Positions 13,068-15,702 of a stretch of 15,702 bases of DNA are shown here, piece by piece. The notes below the pieces were generated by a model. The model was not told where the DNA came from, ran no database searches, and worked only from the letters and a program-made list of their open reading frames with translations. Origin of the DNA: an uncultured Eubacteriales bacterium (GTDB lineage: Bacteria > Bacillota > Clostridia > Oscillospirales > Oscillospiraceae). The stretch spans positions 1-15,702 of the forward strand of contig URQA01000051.1 in assembly GCA_900549885.1 (NCBI GenBank), written 5' to 3'. A program made the translations under genes and the position numbers. Each line of letters begins with the position of its first letter. Position 1 is the stretch's first letter.

Positions 13068-13334
13068 ATGATCCGTAAAGACCAGAAGACGGCCGTAATC
13101 GAGGCCAACCGCACCCATGAGACCGACACCGGCTCCCCTGAGGTGCAGATCGCCATTCTTACCGCCCGTATCCAGGAGCTTACTGAGCACCTGCGGGTCC
13201 ACATCCACGACAACCACAGCCGCCGCGGCCTGTACAAGATGATTGGTAAGCGCCGCAAGCTGCTGGACTACCTGGCCAAGAAGGACATCGAGCGCTATCG
13301 TGCTATCATCGCCAAGCTCGGTATCAGAAAGTGA
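13068..13334 (+). CDS. rpsO: 30S ribosomal protein S15
   Basis: This 88-residue primary 16S rRNA-binding protein of the small subunit has the family's normal length. Diagnostic parts are TGSPEVQIAILTARIQELTEHL and HDNHSRRGLYKMIGKRRKLLDYL, the helical core with the Asp-His-Ser rRNA-contact loop, followed by the C-terminal helix ending RYRAIIAKLGIRK. AAAGGTGG lies 9 nt before the ATG. An in-frame open stretch extends upstream to 12960 but passes through the structured leader and is not coding. Its own promoter and a strong terminator flank it; pnp follows, an order conserved across bacteria. Certain. Confidence 0.99.
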   Translation: MIRKDQKTAVIEANRTHETDTGSPEVQIAILTARIQELTEHLRVHIHDNHSRRGLYKMIGKRRKLLDYLAKKDIERYRAIIAKLGIRK

Positions 13335-13347
13335 TTTCATGAACAGA

Positions 13348-13377
13348 GGGCGGCGTGGCTATCACGCCGCCCTTTTT
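13348..13377 (+). terminator. Intrinsic terminator between rpsO and pnp
   Basis: GGGCGGCGTG / CACGCCGCCC (13348-13357 with 13363-13372, loop GCTAT) is followed by TTTTT. Partial read-through may let rpsO transcripts continue into pnp. Confidence 0.92.
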
Positions 13378-13421
13378 CCCAACCGTGTTCATCCGCCCCG
13401 GAAGCTGTGCTTTTCTAGCAG

Positions 13422-13461
13422 TTGAACATGGGCCCTGCCAGTGGGCGGGGCTTGTGTTCAA
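13422..13461 (+). promoter_or_regulatory. Long imperfect hairpin upstream of pnp
   Basis: Eighteen consecutive bases (13422-13439) pair with 13444-13461 around a 4-nt loop AGTG: outer TTGAACA/TGTTCAA and inner GCCCTGCC/GGCGGGGC, joined by G.U pairs (four G.U in all). Since G.U pairs only work in RNA, this looks like an RNA stem of the pnp leader, probably cut by a double-strand-specific RNase as in the enterobacterial pnp leader. An extended -10 TGCTATAAA (13463-13471) directly after it could start a transcript that lacks the stem. Confidence 0.6.
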
Positions 13462-13510
13462 GTGCTATAAAGGTGGTGGCTCCGGAGGATTTATAAAGGA
13501 GTGTAACCTA

Positions 13511-15661
13511 ATGTCAACCGTTATCAAGCACAAGCAGTTTCCCAATCACAAAGTGTATGAGACCACAGTGGCCGGCCGGCCCCTCAAGATTGAGGTGGGC
13601 AAAATGGCCGAGCTGGCCAACGCTTCCGCCATGGTGACCTACGGCGAAACCAGTGTGCTGGTCGCCGTCACCGCCTCCGCCCGTCCCCGGGACGGCATCG
13701 ACTTCTTCCCCCTGAGCGTGGACTTCGAGGAAAAGCTGTACGCTGTGGGCCGTATCCCCGGCTCCTTCATGCGCCGGGAGGGGCAGCCCTCTCTCCCTGC
13801 CGTGCTGGCCAGCCGTCTGATCGACCGGCCCATCCGGCCCCTGTTTCCCTCCGACCTGCGCAACGACGTGGTAGTCACCTGCACGGTGATGAGCGTGGAC
13901 TATGATTGCTCCCCTGAGGTCACTGCCATGATCGGCGTGTCCGCTTGCCTGTCCTACTCTGATATTCCCTGGAACGGTCCCATCGGCTGCATGGAGGTGG
14001 GCTATGTGGACGGCCAGGTGGTGATGAACCCCAACCAGGAGCAGAAGCACCGCTCCCAGATGGACGTCACCGTGGCCGCCACCATGGAGAAGGTGGTCAT
14101 GATCGAGGCGGGCGCCAAGGAGATCCCCGACGAGATTATGTACGAGGGCATCGTCAAGGCCCACGAGGAGATCAAGAAGCAGGTTGCCTTCATCAACGGC
14201 ATTGTGGCGGAGATCGGCAAGCCCAAGTTCGAGTATGAGCACGCCGACTTCAACCAGGAGCTGTTCGACGACATCATGGCCAATTTCATGGACGAGGCCA
14301 AGGCCGCCATGGACACCGACGATAAGAACGTCCGGGAGGCCCGCTGGAACGCCATGATCGACCATTGGCATAAGAAGTATCTGGAGCAGTACCCCGACAT
14401 GGACAAGTACCTGGAGGAGTTTACCTACAAGTTCCAGAAGAAGATCGTGAAAGCCTGGCTGCTGGAGGGCCACCGGGTGGACGGCCGCGCCAAGAATGAG
14501 ATCCGGCCTCTGGCCGCCGAGGTAGGGGTCCTGCCCCGGGTCCACGGCTCCGGCCTGTTTACCCGCGGCCAGACTCAGGTGCTGTCCGTATGCACCCTGA
14601 ACACCCTGGCCGCCTGCCAGAAGCTGGACACCATCTGGGAGGAGACCGAGAAGCGCTATATGCACCACTACAACTTCCCCGGCTTCTCCGTGGGCGAGGC
14701 CCGTGCCTCCCGCTCCACCAACCGCCGGGAGAAAGGCCACGGCGCTCTGGCCGAGCGGGCGCTGGAGCCGGTACTGCCCAGCGTGGAGGAGTTCCCCTAC
14801 GCCATCCGCGTGGTCTCTGAGGTGCTCAGCTCCAACGGCTCCACCTCTCAGGGCTCCATCTGCGGCTCCACCCTGGCCCTCATGGATGCCGGTGTGCCCA
14901 TCAAGGCCCCTGTGGCCGGTATCTCCTGCGGTCTGATCCAGGACGACGACGGCTCCTTTACCACCTTCATCGACATCCAGGGCGTGGAGGACTTCCACGG
15001 CGAGATGGACTTCAAGGTGGCCGGCACCAAGGCCGGCATCACCGCCATCCAGATGGACCTGAAGAACGACGGCCTGACCCACGCTATCATCAAGGAGGCC
15101 CTGGACATCACCCGGGACGCCCGCTTCGCCATCCTGGACGAGATCATGCTGCCCTGCATCTCCGCTCCCCGGGCCGAGGTCAGCAAGTACGCCCCCAAAA
15201 TGCTCACCATGAAGATTGACCCGGACAAGATCCGGGAGGTCATCGGCAAGGGCGGCTCCGTCATCCAGAAGATCACCGCCGAGTCCGGCGCCACCGTGGA
15301 CATTGAGGACGATGGCACCATCCACATCGCCTCCCCCAACGCCGAAGCCTGTGACGCGGCCAAGAAGATGATTGAGACCATTGTGTTCGTCCCCGAGGTG
15401 GGTGCATTGTACTACGGCAAGGTGGTGCGCATCCTCCAGTTCGGTGCCTTTGTGGAGCTTGCCCCCGGCAAGGACGGCATGGTCCACATCTCCAAGCTGG
15501 CCAACCACCGCGTGAACAAAGTGGAGGACGTGGTCAACATCGGCGACATGATTTGGGTGAAGGTCACCGACATCGACGAAAAGGGCCGGGTCAACCTCAG
15601 TTATAAGGATGCCCTCCGGGAGATTGAGGCCAAGAAGGCCGCTGGTGAATCCATTAAGTAA
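13511..15661 (+). CDS. pnp: Polyribonucleotide nucleotidyltransferase (PNPase)
   Basis: This 716-residue trimeric enzyme degrades RNA from the 3' end by phosphorolysis and can add heteropolymeric tails; it is a main exoribonuclease of mRNA decay. Domains in order are a first RNase PH domain (about 10-220), a helical linker (about 240-320), a second, catalytic RNase PH domain (about 325-550) with FSVGEARASRSTNRREKGHG and the region SSNGSTSQGSICGSTLALMDAG, a KH domain with the GXXG loop VIGKGGSVIQKI and an S1 domain GKVVRILQFGAFVELAPGKDGMVHISKLA. The acidic residues in DFKVAGTKAGITAIQMDLK fit the phosphorolytic site. Start ATG at 13511 follows AAAGGAG by 9 nt; an in-frame extension to 13355 crosses the leader hairpin and is rejected. 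rpsO lies just upstream. Certain. Confidence 0.99.
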   Translation: MSTVIKHKQFPNHKVYETTVAGRPLKIEVGKMAELANASAMVTYGETSVLVAVTASARPRDGIDFFPLSVDFEEKLYAVGRIPGSFMRREGQPSLPAVLASRLIDRPIRPLFPSDLRNDVVVTCTVMSVDYDCSPEVTAMIGVSACLSYSDIPWNGPIGCMEVGYVDGQVVMNPNQEQKHRSQMDVTVAATMEKVVMIEAGAKEIPDEIMYEGIVKAHEEIKKQVAFINGIVAEIGKPKFEYEHADFNQELFDDIMANFMDEAKAAMDTDDKNVREARWNAMIDHWHKKYLEQYPDMDKYLEEFTYKFQKKIVKAWLLEGHRVDGRAKNEIRPLAAEVGVLPRVHGSGLFTRGQTQVLSVCTLNTLAACQKLDTIWEETEKRYMHHYNFPGFSVGEARASRSTNRREKGHGALAERALEPVLPSVEEFPYAIRVVSEVLSSNGSTSQGSICGSTLALMDAGVPIKAPVAGISCGLIQDDDGSFTTFIDIQGVEDFHGEMDFKVAGTKAGITAIQMDLKNDGLTHAIIKEALDITRDARFAILDEIMLPCISAPRAEVSKYAPKMLTMKIDPDKIREVIGKGGSVIQKITAESGATVDIEDDGTIHIASPNAEACDAAKKMIETIVFVPEVGALYYGKVVRILQFGAFVELAPGKDGMVHISKLANHRVNKVEDVVNIGDMIWVKVTDIDEKGRVNLSYKDALREIEAKKAAGESIK

Positions 15662-15702
15662 ATTCTGTATTGGCGCAAACCAGGGTCCCGGGCCGCATAC
15701 GG

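Noticed and set aside
13355..13510. N-terminal extension of pnp in frame
   Set aside because: It begins in the rpsO terminator and crosses the leader hairpin; AAAGGAG fits the ATG at 13511 and the family's normal start.
13514..15508. 664-codon open frame opposite pnp
   Set aside because: Same reason: antisense to a certain gene, with repetitive Gly/His/Val/Leu composition.
15662..15702. GC-rich sequence after pnp with a CCCGGG palindrome
   Set aside because: Too short and cut by the window edge; no terminator or gene can be supported.

Overview
The window looks like a chromosomal segment from a GC-rich, low-copy-repeat Firmicute of class Clostridia, most likely an Oscillospirales gut bacterium of the Flavonifractor/Lawsonibacter/Oscillibacter type. 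The support is strong GGAGG-type ribosome binding sites, sigma-A promoters with 17-bp spacers in AT-rich islands, an archaeal-type prolyl-tRNA synthetase, a YtrA-type GntR-ABC operon, WalR-like boxes and an rpsO-pnp pair. The taxon is an inference. No phage, transposase, CRISPR array, tRNA or rRNA was seen.

Layout. 1-1783 (minus) is a three-gene operon: a YtrA-family GntR repressor, an ABC ATPase and an ABC-2 permease cut by the window edge. Each junction is a 4-bp ATGA overlap, and a consensus promoter carries a dyad operator on its -10. 1984-2694 (plus) is a CofE-like (F420 gamma-glutamyl ligase family) protein. 2945-4750 (minus) is oligoendopeptidase F. 4898-5719 (plus) is a metal-dependent amidohydrolase, which meets an uncharacterised minus-strand gene tail to tail (5695-6195). 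6507-7949 is proS. 8212-9024 (minus) is a Cof-type HAD phosphatase. 9385-10911 is a membrane-anchored LysM-G5-M23 peptidoglycan hydrolase behind tandem WalR-like boxes. 11065-11833 is a chloramphenicol acetyltransferase-family gene with a 12-codon leader peptide and alternative RNA stems that trap its ribosome binding site. 12066-12840 holds a small tail-anchored membrane protein behind a large operator-like dyad, followed by a DUF3795-type cysteine-rich protein. 13068-15661 is rpsO then pnp, with a strong terminator and a long G.U-rich hairpin between them.

Main points of interest. (1) Two copies of a diverged, structured intergenic element of about 140 nt core lie between stop codon and terminator of two unrelated genes, pepF and proS, in the same orientation relative to each gene. 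They share sequence boxes and helices maintained by base changes; this is the best candidate for an undescribed element. (2) The leader and mutually exclusive stems before the acetyltransferase gene look like an antibiotic-responsive translational attenuator. (3) WalR-like boxes sit before the cell-wall hydrolase. (4) A hairpin in the rpsO-pnp gap is placed like the autoregulatory stem known from enterobacterial pnp. (5) A LexA-like dyad precedes a small membrane protein of unknown role. Most other genes are ordinary housekeeping or accessory chromosomal genes.
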